Counted from the first letter of the stretch, positions 8,118-17,442 are shown. The stretch is 52,465 nucleotides of DNA from Clostridia bacterium (GCA_900769545.1 CAAGGZ010000133.1:1-52465); one strand, 5' to 3'. Notes: generated by a model not told the origin, from the letters alone. Translations and numbers: made by a program.

Positions 8118-8231
8118 GAGAGTGTTTTCCCTTTTTTATTACATAAAAAGGGAAAGGCAATAAGAAAAGGGCGGAAAAATAAAGTACGTTTTAACGCAGA
8201 TTTTTTTCAAAAAGTTAAGGAGGCTATAAAC

Positions 8232-10145
8232 ATGGCGGAAAGAGTAGAAGGCGAATACGGCGCCGAGCAAATACAAGTCCTCGACGGGTTAGAGCATATC
8301 CGTAAACGTCCCGGTATGTACATTTCCTCTACCGACGCGAAAGGGCTCCATCACCTCGTACACGAGGTTGTGGATAACTCCATCGACGAGGCGTTGGCAG
8401 GATATTGTACGCATATTGAGGTGACGATTAACGACGACGGCAGTTGTACGGTACAGGATAACGGACGCGGTATTCCTACGGACATTCATCCCAAGGAAGG
8501 CATTTCGACGTTGGAGGTCGTATTCACCAAAGTCAACGCAGGCGGTAAGTTCGGCGGCGACTCCGGTTATAAAGTATCCAGCGGTTTGCACGGGGTTGGT
8601 GTAAAGGCGGTAAACGCTCTGTCGGAATGGTTGGAAGCAGAGGTTTATCAAAACGGCCACGTTTATAAGCAGATTTATAATCGCGGCGTACCGCAAAGAA
8701 GTGTACAAATCGTCGGAGATACCGATAAGACGGGTACGAAGGTAACCTTCATGCCCGACGTTGATATTTTCGAAACGACGATTTTCCAATACGATACCTT
8801 GAAGGGCAGACTTCGTGAATTGGCATACCTCAACAAAGGTTTGCGTATTTCCCTCGAAGATACCAGAAAAGGACAGGAACAAAAGGACTCCTTCTGCTAC
8901 GAAGGGGGTATTTGCTCGTTCGTTGAGGAGCTCAATAAGAACCGTGAGGAGCTCCTGTTCCCTGCGCCCGTATACTTTGAGGAGCAGGAAGGGGATACCG
9001 TTTGCGAAGTGGCGATTCAGTACAACGAATCGTATAACGAAGTGATTTACAGCTACGCAAACAACGTCAATACCATCGACGGCGGTACGCACGTTGAAGG
9101 CTTGAAGATGGCGCTCACCAAAGTCATCAACGACGCGGGCAAGAAACAGAATATTTTAAAAGACAGCGACAAGCTGACGGGCGAGGACGTGCGTGAAGGT
9201 ATCACGGCGGTTGTTTCCGTAAAGCTCATCAACGCGCAGTTCGAATCGCAGACGAAGGACAAGCTGAACAACTCCACCATTCGTACTTTTGTCAATAAGT
9301 GCGTGACAGAACACATGGCTACGTTCCTTGAAGAAAACCCGTCGATTGCAAAGGAATTGGTGCTTCGTTGTATCACGGCGCAAAAAGCGCGCGACGCGGC
9401 AAGAAGCGCAAGGGAATTGACGAGAAGAAAGGGCGTTTTGGGCTCGACGACGTTGCCCGGTAAATTGGCGGACTGTTCGGACAGAAGAAGCGAGCTCTGC
9501 GAAATTTACATCGTAGAGGGCGACTCGGCAGGCGGTACGGCAAAACAGGGCAGAGACAGACGCTTCCAGGCAATTTTGCCCCTTAGAGGTAAGATTTTGA
9601 ACGTAGAAAAAGTACGGTTGAACCGAGTGCTTGAAAACGAAGAAATTAAGTCGATGATTACGGCGTTCGGCTGCGGTATTTTGGACGACTTCGATGAAAG
9701 TAAGCTCAGATATGACAGAATCATTTCTATGACCGATGCCGACGTAGACGGCGCGCACATTAGAATCCTTTTGTATACCTTCTTGTTCCGTTATATGCGT
9801 CCGCTTATCGAACACGGACACGTATATGCGGCAAAACCGCCTCTCTATAAGGCAAGTAAGGGTAAGGAAGACTTCTACTTGTATTCGGAAGAAGAAAAAG
9901 TGGAATTTGCAAACAACAATCCGGGTAAGATTGAATACCAGCGCTATAAGGGTCTTGGTGAAATGAGCAAGGAACAGCTTTGGGATACGACTATGAATCC
10001 CGAAACGCGAACGCTCATTCGCGTAACGATGAAAGACGCGGCAGAAGCCGACCAGATGTTCTCGATGCTGATGGGTGAAAATCCTGAAATGAGAAGAAAG
10101 TTCATTGAAGAGAATGCGGCGTTGGTAACCGATCTCGACATTTAA
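8232..10145 (+). CDS. gyrB: DNA gyrase subunit B
   Basis: 637 residues, standard length for Gram-positive GyrB. It is the ATPase half of the A2B2 gyrase that introduces negative supercoils. GHKL ATPase motifs: catalytic Glu in HLVHEVVDNSIDEA (41-54), DNGRGIP (76-82) and SGLHGVG (117-123). TOPRIM motifs EGDSAGG (about 429-435) and DADVDGAHI (502-510) bind the catalytic Mg2+. PLYKASKG and QRYKGLGEM at the C-terminus are intact. AAGGAGG precedes the ATG. gyrA follows after 163 bp containing a palindromic repeat element, so the pair may be cotranscribed across the repeat. Confidence 0.99.
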   Translation: MAERVEGEYGAEQIQVLDGLEHIRKRPGMYISSTDAKGLHHLVHEVVDNSIDEALAGYCTHIEVTINDDGSCTVQDNGRGIPTDIHPKEGISTLEVVFTKVNAGGKFGGDSGYKVSSGLHGVGVKAVNALSEWLEAEVYQNGHVYKQIYNRGVPQRSVQIVGDTDKTGTKVTFMPDVDIFETTIFQYDTLKGRLRELAYLNKGLRISLEDTRKGQEQKDSFCYEGGICSFVEELNKNREELLFPAPVYFEEQEGDTVCEVAIQYNESYNEVIYSYANNVNTIDGGTHVEGLKMALTKVINDAGKKQNILKDSDKLTGEDVREGITAVVSVKLINAQFESQTKDKLNNSTIRTFVNKCVTEHMATFLEENPSIAKELVLRCITAQKARDAARSARELTRRKGVLGSTTLPGKLADCSDRRSELCEIYIVEGDSAGGTAKQGRDRRFQAILPLRGKILNVEKVRLNRVLENEEIKSMITAFGCGILDDFDESKLRYDRIISMTDADVDGAHIRILLYTFLFRYMRPLIEHGHVYAAKPPLYKASKGKEDFYLYSEEEKVEFANNNPGKIEYQRYKGLGEMSKEQLWDTTMNPETRTLIRVTMKDAAEADQMFSMLMGENPEMRRKFIEENAALVTDLDI

Positions 10146-10308
10146 AAACATATATACTTCGCATTTCTTCGTTGCGTTTCTGCGCCTCTTGGTTACGTAC
10201 GCCTAGTACGCGCCCTGCGAGGTGCTCAACGCGCCTAGAACTGCTCGCATCTATGCTTTTAAGAAAAAAAGAGTAAAAATAGTTCCTATCTTAAGGAGAA
10301 AATGACAA
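10146..10308. repeat. Palindromic intergenic element, copy 1 (after gyrB)
   Basis: The core at about 10150-10255 starts ATATACTTCGCA, holds CTTCGTTGC, the hairpin CGTAC-GCCTA-GTACG, flanking GCCTC/GAGGTGC, and ends GCTCGCATCTATG. It aligns almost without gaps with 17229-17336 after serS (shared ATATAC, TCGTTGC, CGTAC-GTACG, GCGCCT, ATCT). It looks like a mobile palindromic element; the hairpin lacks a strong T tract. The gyrA ribosome site (AAGGAG) lies at the right end of the gap. Confidence 0.6.
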
Positions 10309-12930
10309 ATGGCTAAAAAAGAAACTAGCCCGGAATTAACCGAGGAATTTAGAAAAACACTCTCGATGACGAAACTGCTCGACATTGAGGTGGACGACGA
10401 ATTAAAACGCTCGTTCATTGCTTATGCAATGGCGGTAAATAAATCGAGAGCTATCCCTGACGTTAGAGACGGTCTCAAGCCCGTACACAGACGTATTTTG
10501 TTCTCCATGCACGAAATGGGGCTCTATAACGATAAGGCGACGAGAAAGTGCGCCCGTATCGTCGGGGACTGTATGGGTAAATATCACCCTCACGGCGACA
10601 GCTCCGTTTATGACGCGCTCGTAAGATTGGCGCAGGAATTTACAATTAATTTCCCTCTCGTATACGGTCACGGTAACTTCGGTTCCATCGACGGCGACGG
10701 GGCGGCGGCAATGCGTTATACCGAAGCAAAGCTCACAAAGCTCGCTGCGGAAATGTTGAAGGACTTGGATAAGGAAACGGTTGATTTTATCCCCAACTTC
10801 GACGCAACAGAAGAAGAACCTACCGTATTGCCTGCAAGATACCCCAACCTTTTGGTAAACGGCGCGGACGGTATCGCCGTGGGTATGGCGACGAACATTC
10901 CTCCCCATAACCTTGCGGAAGTTATCAACGGCGCAATCGCTATGATTGATAACCCCGAAATTACGGTGGACGAGCTGATGGAAATCATTCCTGCCCCCGA
11001 CTTCCCTACGGGCGGTATCATCATGGGCAGAAGCGGTATCAAGAAGGCATACAGAACGGGGCAAGGGAACATTGTTATCCGTTCGAAGTGCGAAATCGAA
11101 GAGTATGGCACGGGTGGGAATACTCGCTCCCGTATCGTCGTAACGGAAATCCCTTATCAGGTGAACAAAGCGCAGCTTGTTAAAACGATTGCGGATATGG
11201 TAAACGATAAGAGATTGGAAGGCATTTCCGACATCCGCGACGAATCGGGCAGAGACGGTATGCGTATCGTTATCGAAATTAAGAAAGACGCAAACGCGCA
11301 GGTCGTTTTAAATACCCTCTATAAAAAGACAAAATTACAGACGTCTGACGGTATTATCTTGCTCGCATTGGTGGAAAACGGTACGGAGCCGAAGACGCTC
11401 AATCTTCGTGAGATTTTGTATTACTACCTCGAACACCAAAAAGAGGTTATCACGAGAAGAACGAAGTTCGACCTTGCAAAGACGGAAGAACGCGCGCATA
11501 TTATCGCAGGTTTGGTGCTTGCGCTCGCGAACGTAGACGAAGTTATTAAGATTATCAAGGCGTCCGCAGATAAGAATGCGGCAATCGCAGGCTTGACGGC
11601 GGCGTTTGAGCTGGATGAAAAGCAAGCCAACGCTATCCTTGAAATGCGTTTGCAAAGACTTACTTCGCTCGAAGTAGAAAAGCTCAAAGAAGAGTTGACG
11701 GCATTACAGGAATTGATTGCAGACCTTAAGGATATTCTCGCAAACGAATACCGTGTAATGGACATTATCAAAACCGACCTTACGGAAATCAAAGAAAAAT
11801 ATCCTTCGCCCAGAAAGACAGAAATTTCCGTGGATTACGGCAATATCGACGACGAAGACCTTATCGACAGAGAGGACATCGTTATCACGATTACCCACGG
11901 CGGTTATATCAAGCGTTTGCCCGTTGACGAATATAAAGCGCAGGGCAGAGGCGGCAGAGGTATCACGGGTCACAGACCGAAAGACGAGGACTACGTGGAA
12001 AAAATGTTCGTTTGCTGCACGCACGATCCTATTTTGCTGTTCTCCTCAAAGGGTAAGGTTTACTCGATTAAGGGTTATGAAATCCCCGAAGCGAACCGTA
12101 CCGCTCGAGGCAGAGCCATCGTCAATATTGTACAGCTCGACCCCGGTGAAAAGATTGAAACGGTGCTCCCTGTATTGGAAAATGGAACAGGTTATCTCGT
12201 AATGGCAACCGAAAGAGGTTTGATTAAGAAAACGCACACCGATGAGTTCAAGCGTATTGCTAAGAACGGTAAGATTGCCATTAAGATTCAGGAAGAAGAC
12301 AGATTGATTGCCGTTCGCTTCACGACAGGCGAAAACGAAGTGTTGGTTGCTTCCCGCGGCGGTAAGTGTATCCGCTTCTCCGAAGAGGACGTTCGTCCTA
12401 CCGGCAGAGGAACGCAAGGCGTTAAGGCAATGACGCTTGCTAAAGACGATATTGTCGTGGATATGTTGGTAATTGACCCTGCATTTGATTTGTTTACGCT
12501 GACGTCGCTCGGGTACGGTAAACGCTCCAAGATAGACGATTACCGTTTGCAGAGCCGTGGCGGTAAGGGTATCAAAGCAGGCGTGTTCAACGAAAAGACG
12601 GGACACCTTGTCAACTTGAAGCCTGTAACGGACGAAAACGATATTATGATTATTACGACGGGCGGTACGATTATCCGTATGCACGCAGACACCATTAGTT
12701 GTATCGGCAGAAGCACGCGCGGCGTAAGAGTTATGAACGTAAAAGACAGCGAAGTGGCTACGGTAGACATTACCGAGCGTGATGATGAAGCAGAAACGCA
12801 GGATCCCGAAGAAACGGCGGCGGATTTGAGCCCCGAAGATTTGGCAGGCGAAGTGGATGAAGTAGAAGAAACGGAAGAAGTCGTTTTGGACGATGAAACG
12901 GAAGAAGCTCCCGTATCTGACGAAGAATAA
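10309..12930 (+). CDS. gyrA: DNA gyrase subunit A
   Basis: 873 residues. It is the DNA-cleaving subunit of gyrase. The catalytic Tyr137 lies in AAMRYTEA. The quinolone-determining region reads HPHGDSSVYDA (93-103) with Ser98 and Asp102 at the usual resistance positions, i.e. the susceptible type. The GyrA box QGRGGRG (about 544-550) needed for DNA wrapping separates gyrase from topoisomerase IV, and beta-pinwheel blades follow. The last 50 residues are a strongly acidic tail (EETEEVVLDDETEEA), a known but variable GyrA feature that tunes wrapping. AAGGAG lies 10 nt before the ATG. Confidence 0.99.
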   Translation: MAKKETSPELTEEFRKTLSMTKLLDIEVDDELKRSFIAYAMAVNKSRAIPDVRDGLKPVHRRILFSMHEMGLYNDKATRKCARIVGDCMGKYHPHGDSSVYDALVRLAQEFTINFPLVYGHGNFGSIDGDGAAAMRYTEAKLTKLAAEMLKDLDKETVDFIPNFDATEEEPTVLPARYPNLLVNGADGIAVGMATNIPPHNLAEVINGAIAMIDNPEITVDELMEIIPAPDFPTGGIIMGRSGIKKAYRTGQGNIVIRSKCEIEEYGTGGNTRSRIVVTEIPYQVNKAQLVKTIADMVNDKRLEGISDIRDESGRDGMRIVIEIKKDANAQVVLNTLYKKTKLQTSDGIILLALVENGTEPKTLNLREILYYYLEHQKEVITRRTKFDLAKTEERAHIIAGLVLALANVDEVIKIIKASADKNAAIAGLTAAFELDEKQANAILEMRLQRLTSLEVEKLKEELTALQELIADLKDILANEYRVMDIIKTDLTEIKEKYPSPRKTEISVDYGNIDDEDLIDREDIVITITHGGYIKRLPVDEYKAQGRGGRGITGHRPKDEDYVEKMFVCCTHDPILLFSSKGKVYSIKGYEIPEANRTARGRAIVNIVQLDPGEKIETVLPVLENGTGYLVMATERGLIKKTHTDEFKRIAKNGKIAIKIQEEDRLIAVRFTTGENEVLVASRGGKCIRFSEEDVRPTGRGTQGVKAMTLAKDDIVVDMLVIDPAFDLFTLTSLGYGKRSKIDDYRLQSRGGKGIKAGVFNEKTGHLVNLKPVTDENDIMIITTGGTIIRMHADTISCIGRSTRGVRVMNVKDSEVATVDITERDDEAETQDPEETAADLSPEDLAGEVDEVEETEEVVLDDETEEAPVSDEE

Positions 12931-12941
12931 TAAACAAATTC

Positions 12942-12974
12942 GACCGCGAGATACTCTCGCGGTCACTGTTTTTT
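12942..12974 (+). terminator. gyrA terminator
   Basis: Perfect 10-bp stem GACCGCGAGA/TCTCGCGGTC with TAC loop and a T tract at 12969-12974, 12 nt after the stop codon. Confidence 0.9.
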
Positions 12975-12990
12975 AGTTTGCATTTATAAG

Positions 12991-13008
12991 GGGCAGGTAT
13001 GCGATGAA
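12991..13008 (+). repeat. GGGCAGGTATGCGATGAA interspersed repeat
   Basis: Reference copy of a short family. Related copies: 23876-23895, 29851-29866, 29906-29922 (a palindromic pair), 27559-27577, 36577-36593, 49284-49300, and inside coding sequence at 43125-43146 and 47137-47186. Confidence 0.65.
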
Positions 13009-13010
13009 AT

Positions 13011-13050
13011 AAAAATCACGGCAGCAGGTATGCCGTGATTTTTGTTTTGT
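13011..13050. terminator. Hairpin with T tract containing repeat sequence
   Basis: Stem AAAAATCACGGCA/TGCCGTGATTTTT with a loop (GCAGGTA) that repeats part of the neighbouring interspersed element. It can act as a second terminator for either direction. Confidence 0.7.
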
Positions 13051-13079
13051 ATTCAATGCGTACATGGGTGCGAATAAAA
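13049..13079 (+). repeat. ATTCAATGCGTACATGGGTGCG repeat copy
   Basis: Related to the reverse complement of the hairpin at 932-965 and to the complement of 17375-17399. It may be a variant of the GGGCAGGTATGCGATGAA family read from the other strand (TTCAACGCGTACCTGCCC). Confidence 0.5.
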
Positions 13080-13082
13080 CAA

Positions 13083-13112
13083 AAAAATCCGACCGAATTG
13101 GTCGGATTTTTC
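13083..13112 (-). terminator. P-type ATPase terminator
   Basis: Perfect 12-bp stem AAAAATCCGACC, loop GAATT, GGTCGGATTTTT, immediately after the stop codon of the minus-strand ATPase gene; A/T tracts on both sides allow bidirectional use. Confidence 0.85.
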
Positions 13113-13114
13113 TA

Positions 13115-15715
13115 TTAGTCCGCGACGTTTAGCATATCGCAGCCTTTTATCAGGAAACTGGATACAGGGAAACTGAACTGAATGATAATAATAATCAATA
13201 AAAGCTGCGGTAAGGTAAATTGTAAATTGCTCCAACCGGTGAATACAATTTCACCAAGGCCGTTAAACGAAATAACCAGCAGGCAGAGCGCTGCAATCGC
13301 GCTGAAGAGTACAACACGCAAAGGGCTGTCCTTGAACGGTTGACAAATACGATACAGCATAACGAGACCTGTAAACGTCAGGGCTATCATCATAAGCGCG
13401 TTATATTCCAAAGTGTCCGCCCCCATAGCGTCGACAAAACCGAATTTTCCTGCAAGGCTTGTTTTATGCACGATGTACAACGTCATAATACCCGTTGCCA
13501 TCGTCAGCGCGCCGGGAATGGCTCGGCTAAGGACATAGGGAATAAACTTGCCTTTGACGCGGTTGTTGTTCGGCTGTAAGGACAGTACGAAAGAGGGGAG
13601 CGCACTGATAAGCATTTCATACATCAACATATTGTTGGTGGTAAAGAAATATGCACTGCCTAAGGTGATGCAGATAATAGAGAGCGTCAACGTCAAGAAC
13701 GTCTTCATAATATACAGCGAAGCGGAGTTTTTGATATTGTTGATGACTCGTCTACCTTCCTCTACGATTTTCGGCATAGAGCCGAAGTTATTATCCTGCA
13801 ATACGAGGTTGGAAACGTTTCTTGCCGCTTCGCTGCCCGAAGCCACCGATACGGCGCAATCGGCTTCTTTCATGGCGAGAATATCGTTGACGCCGTCCCC
13901 TGTCATGGCTACCGTATTGCCTGCTTTTTTAATAGCTCGAATCAAGATGGCTTTCTGTTCGGGGGTTACTCGCCCAAACACGGTGTATTCATTGGCGGCA
14001 GTTTCGACCTCTAAGGGGGAGAGCCCTTCTAAGGAAATGAACTGCGCGGCGTTTTGAATACCTGCGCGTCTTGCCACTTCGGAAACGGTTACGGGGTTGT
14101 CGCCCGAAATTACCTTCACGGCAACGTCGTTATTACGGAACCATTTAATCGTTTCAATGGCGTCGGGACGGATATTGTCTGTAAGGGTGATAAGCGATAC
14201 CGCTTTCAAGCCCGAGGGTATTTTATCCGCTTGGAGTTGTCCTGTGGAGTGCGCCAAAAGCAGGACTCTAAAGCCCATTTGCGCGTACTGCTTTATGATT
14301 TTTTCAATACGGACGGGCAGGGGTTTTAAGACAAATTCGGGAGCTCCGAGAACGAACGTTCCCACTTCGTCAAAGGTTGCCGCCGACAGCTTTCTTGCCG
14401 ATGAGAAGGGCAGGGTGGCAATCGGTTGCAGGGCGTAGGAATGCCCGAAACGTTCGGTAAGGGCAATCGAGGTCTGGTTGTTGTCGTTGATAGACGCCAA
14501 CATCGAGCCCATAATATCTTCCATAGAATATTCCGTGGGATTGTTTAAGAGAATACATTCGCTGACTTTCATTCTGCCGTCGGTGATAGTACCCGTTTTA
14601 TCAAGGCACAGCACGTTGACGCGCGCGAGCATTTCCAAGGAATACATATCTTGTACGAGGGTATTGTATTTCGCCAAACGAATGATACCGACGGACATTG
14701 CAACGGTTGTCAGCAATATCAAACCCGAGGGAATCATACCGATAATAACCGCCGCTGTTTTTTGCAGCGTTTCGCTGACAACGGGGTCGCCTGCAAATAG
14801 CTTAGCGAAAAATCCGCCGTGTTCGCTCAAGGCTTCCGATCCTAAGTTGCGGTAGTTGACGATGAACATTGCGACCGCTACGGGAACAATCAACAAACCG
14901 ATTATCTTAATAAACAGGTTGGTGGAGTTGATAATTTCGGAGTTCGGACGCTTGTATTTTTTTGCCCTTGCCGTCAAGCGGCTAATATAAGTATTTGCGC
15001 CGAGTTTATCCACTCTGACAGCGATTTTGCCGCTCGATACGAAAGAGCCTGCGTACAACAGATCGCCGGGGTCTTTTTTAATGGGAACGGATTCCCCTGT
15101 CAAGAGGGATTCGTTGATTTCCGCAGTACCGTCAATGGCGACGCAGTCGGCAGGGATTTGTTGCCCTGCGGAGAGCAGAATGACGTCGTCAAGCACAATT
15201 TGATCGACGGGAATGTCCTGTTTTTTACCCTCGCGCATAACGGTTGCCGTAGGCGCGGAAAGGATTGCCAGTTTGTCGATTTTTTTCTTTGCGCGGATTT
15301 CCTGCCCGATACCAATGGCTATGTTAGCAACCAAAATTAGGATAAAACCGAATTGCGAAAGGGGGGCTTTCGCAAGCAGCAGGGCAATCCCTGCAAGTAC
15401 GCACAAAAGGTTGAAGAACGTACAGATATTCGTTTTAAAAATACTGCGATAGGTCTTGGAATATTTCGCCGTGGTGGTGTTTACCAAGCCTTTTGAAATA
15501 CGGTCTTCTATTTGTCTTGCGGAGAGCCCTTCGTCCGCCTTTGGATTATACCGACGTATTTTGGGAGGGGGAGCCGCTTGCGGCTCTTCTTCCGCTTCTT
15601 CGGACTTGGAAAAGAGCTTTTTCAGTCCTTTTTTTTCTTCCTCTTCCTCTGGGAAGAGATCGAGATTGTCCATTGAAGGATGTTCTTCTTTGGGGGTTGG
15701 TTGTTCTTTTTTCAT
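13115..15715 (-). CDS. CtpE-like P-type cation-transporting ATPase
   Basis: 866 residues. All P-type motifs are present: actuator LLTGES, phosphorylation CLDKTGTITDG, KSTP-type VISGDNPVTV and hinge TGDGVNDILAMKEAD. About ten membrane spans are expected. No metal-binding HMA domain or CPC motif is present, so it is not a heavy-metal pump; spacing and the C-terminal six-span block resemble CtpE-type pumps, for which Ca2+ transport is reported in mycobacteria. The ion-binding span reads GMIPSGL where many P2 ATPases have PEGL/PEAL, removing one acidic ligand. The first 90 residues are a hydrophilic, Glu-rich extension. GGAG lies 10 nt before the ATG. The ion is an inference. Confidence 0.85.
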   Translation of the reverse strand: MKKEQPTPKEEHPSMDNLDLFPEEEEEKKGLKKLFSKSEEAEEEPQAAPPPKIRRYNPKADEGLSARQIEDRISKGLVNTTTAKYSKTYRSIFKTNICTFFNLLCVLAGIALLLAKAPLSQFGFILILVANIAIGIGQEIRAKKKIDKLAILSAPTATVMREGKKQDIPVDQIVLDDVILLSAGQQIPADCVAIDGTAEINESLLTGESVPIKKDPGDLLYAGSFVSSGKIAVRVDKLGANTYISRLTARAKKYKRPNSEIINSTNLFIKIIGLLIVPVAVAMFIVNYRNLGSEALSEHGGFFAKLFAGDPVVSETLQKTAAVIIGMIPSGLILLTTVAMSVGIIRLAKYNTLVQDMYSLEMLARVNVLCLDKTGTITDGRMKVSECILLNNPTEYSMEDIMGSMLASINDNNQTSIALTERFGHSYALQPIATLPFSSARKLSAATFDEVGTFVLGAPEFVLKPLPVRIEKIIKQYAQMGFRVLLLAHSTGQLQADKIPSGLKAVSLITLTDNIRPDAIETIKWFRNNDVAVKVISGDNPVTVSEVARRAGIQNAAQFISLEGLSPLEVETAANEYTVFGRVTPEQKAILIRAIKKAGNTVAMTGDGVNDILAMKEADCAVSVASGSEAARNVSNLVLQDNNFGSMPKIVEEGRRVINNIKNSASLYIMKTFLTLTLSIICITLGSAYFFTTNNMLMYEMLISALPSFVLSLQPNNNRVKGKFIPYVLSRAIPGALTMATGIMTLYIVHKTSLAGKFGFVDAMGADTLEYNALMMIALTFTGLVMLYRICQPFKDSPLRVVLFSAIAALCLLVISFNGLGEIVFTGWSNLQFTLPQLLLIIIIIQFSFPVSSFLIKGCDMLNVAD

Positions 15716-15763
15716 ACATTCAATACTCCAAAATAGAGTGCGTAGTTTTCATACGCTACCAAT

Positions 15764-15792
15764 ATTATAGCATAGGGAGGGGCAAAATACAA
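15764..15792 (-). promoter_or_regulatory. Promoter of the P-type ATPase
   Basis: Minus strand TTGTAT (15787-15792), 17-bp spacer ending TGC, TATAAT (15764-15769), about 48 bp before the ATG. Confidence 0.7.
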
Positions 15793-15842
15793 GTTTTTTC
15801 AAGAAATTTCATAAGAAATTGAAATCGGGAGTTTTTATTTAA

Positions 15843-15871
15843 TTGCTTTTATACGCGAAAAGTTGTATAAT
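15843..15871 (+). promoter_or_regulatory. serS promoter
   Basis: TTGCTT (15843-15848), 17-bp spacer, TATAAT (15866-15871). The leader of about 50 nt is too short for a T-box. Confidence 0.7.
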
Positions 15872-15928
15872 AAGACAAATAAAGCAAAAAACACAGGAAA
15901 AAGTAAAAATTCGCAGAGGTGAAAAAGA

Positions 15929-17218
15929 ATGATCGACATCAATCTTATCCGTACCAATCCGGAACTCGTTAAAGAAAATATTCGTAAAAAATTCCAAGAC
16001 CATAAACTCGGTCTTGTAGATCAGGCTTTGGAATTGGATTCCAAACGCCGCGCTTTGATTGCGGAAGGCGACGCGCTTCGTTCGGCTCGTAATACCCTTT
16101 CCAAACAGGTGGGTATGCTTATGAAAGAGGGCAAAAAGGACGAAGCGGAAGCGGTGAAAGCGCAGGTAAAAGCAGACGCAGACAGATTGCTTGCCATTGA
16201 AAAGGAAAGCGAAGAAGTGGAAGCGGCTTTGAAAAAGGCAATGATGGCGATTCCCAACATCATCGCAGACGACGTTCCTATCGGTAAGGACGACGCAGAA
16301 AACGTGGAATTGCAGAGATTCGGGGAAGCGAAGCTCCCTGATTTTGAAGTGCCTTATCACTTGGATATTTTGGAAAAATTGGACGGCATTGACGTGGATT
16401 CCGCGCGCCGTACTTCCGGTCAGGGCTTCTATTATCTCACGGGGGATATTGCGCGTTTGCACTCCGCAGTGCTTACCTATGCGCGTGATTTCATGATTGA
16501 CAAGGGCTTTACCTATGTAATCCCTCCCTATATGATTCACGGCGACGTTGTTTCGGGCGTTATGAGCTTTGACGAAATGGAAAATATGATGTACAAAATC
16601 GAGGGCGAGGACTTGTATTTGATCGGTACGAGCGAACACTCTATGATCGGTCGTTTTATGGGTCAAATCATCGACGGGAAGAAGCTTCCCTTGACGTTGA
16701 CGAGCTATTCGCCTTGTTTCCGTAAAGAAAAGGGTGCGCACGGCATCGAAGAACGCGGTATTTACCGTATTCACCAGTTTGAAAAACAGGAAATGATTGT
16801 CGTTTGTAAGCCTGAAGAAAGCAACGATTGGTATGAAAAATTGTGGAGCTATACGGTGGAATTGTTCCGCTCGTTGGATATTCCCGTAAGACAGCTTGGT
16901 TGCTGTTCGGGCGACTTGGCAGACCTTAAATACAAGAGCTGTGACGTAGAAGCGTGGAGCCCCAGACAGAAGAAGTACTTCGAAGTAGGTTCTTGCTCCA
17001 ACTTGACGGACGCGCAGGCAAGACGTCTCTCCATTCGTTACAAGGACGACGACGGCAAGACCAAACTTGCGCATACCTTAAACAACACGGTTGTTGCGCC
17101 TCCTCGTATGTTAATTGCCTTCGTGGAAAACCATTTGCAGGCAGACGGCAGCGTTACCATTCCCGAGGCTTTGCAGCCTTATATGGGCGGGAAGAAGGTT
17201 ATTACGCCTAAGAACTAA
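15929..17218 (+). CDS. serS: Seryl-tRNA synthetase
   Basis: 429 residues, usual length. Class II synthetase that charges tRNA-Ser (and tRNA-Sec where present). It begins MIDINLIRTNPELVKENI, the typical family start. The N-terminal coiled-coil arm that grips the long variable arm of tRNA-Ser spans about residues 30-105 (Lys/Glu-rich, around EGKKDEAEAVKAQVKAD). Motif 2 SPCFRKEKGAHG..GIYRIHQFEK and motif 3 TLNNTVVAPPRMLIAFVENH are intact. GAGGTG precedes the ATG. It is followed by a repeat-filled gap and an exonuclease gene. Confidence 0.98.
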   Translation: MIDINLIRTNPELVKENIRKKFQDHKLGLVDQALELDSKRRALIAEGDALRSARNTLSKQVGMLMKEGKKDEAEAVKAQVKADADRLLAIEKESEEVEAALKKAMMAIPNIIADDVPIGKDDAENVELQRFGEAKLPDFEVPYHLDILEKLDGIDVDSARRTSGQGFYYLTGDIARLHSAVLTYARDFMIDKGFTYVIPPYMIHGDVVSGVMSFDEMENMMYKIEGEDLYLIGTSEHSMIGRFMGQIIDGKKLPLTLTSYSPCFRKEKGAHGIEERGIYRIHQFEKQEMIVVCKPEESNDWYEKLWSYTVELFRSLDIPVRQLGCCSGDLADLKYKSCDVEAWSPRQKKYFEVGSCSNLTDAQARRLSIRYKDDDGKTKLAHTLNNTVVAPPRMLIAFVENHLQADGSVTIPEALQPYMGGKKVITPKN

Positions 17219-17223
17219 TTGGG

Positions 17224-17340
17224 CGAAATGCGTATATACGGCGCAATACGTCGTTGCAGTCCGTGTTCCCTAAGTCACGTACCTCTTGTACGCTCCTGTC
17301 GGGAATACTCCTGCGCCTCGTCTTGCTTGTATCTCCGCAT
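17224..17340. repeat. Palindromic intergenic element, copy 2 (after serS)
   Basis: Core 17229-17336 aligns with the element after gyrB: ATATACGGCGCA, CGTCGTTGC, then the hairpin CGTAC-CTCTT-GTACG inside GTTCCC/GGGAAT arms, then CTCCTGCGCCT and TGTATCTCCG. Length and spacing of the blocks are nearly identical although about half the bases differ, with changes on both arms of the stem. Confidence 0.6.
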
Positions 17341-17374
17341 TTTGACGTTGATAGGGGTTAGAAGTAGCAAATGA

Positions 17375-17399
17375 CACACCCATGTCTGCGTTCAATTAT
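17375..17399 (-). repeat. Short repeat related to 13049-13079
   Basis: On the minus strand ATTGAACGCAGACATGGGTGTG, similar to ATTCAATGCGTACATGGGTGCG at 13051-13072. Confidence 0.4.
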
Positions 17400-17414
17400 A
17401 AAAAAGATAAGAAA

Positions 17415-17442
17415 AAAGACCGCACAAAGTTGCGGTCTTTTC
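17415..17442 (+). terminator. Terminator between serS and the exonuclease
   Basis: Ten-bp stem AAAGACCGCA/TGCGGTCTTT with loop CAAAGT and a short T tract; the ATG of the next gene is 30 nt further on, so some read-through is likely. Confidence 0.7.

Noticed and set aside
15750..15928. T-box leader ahead of serS (and ahead of glyS, 31581-31620)
   Set aside because: The leaders are only 35-60 nt and lack the specifier loop and T-box consensus.
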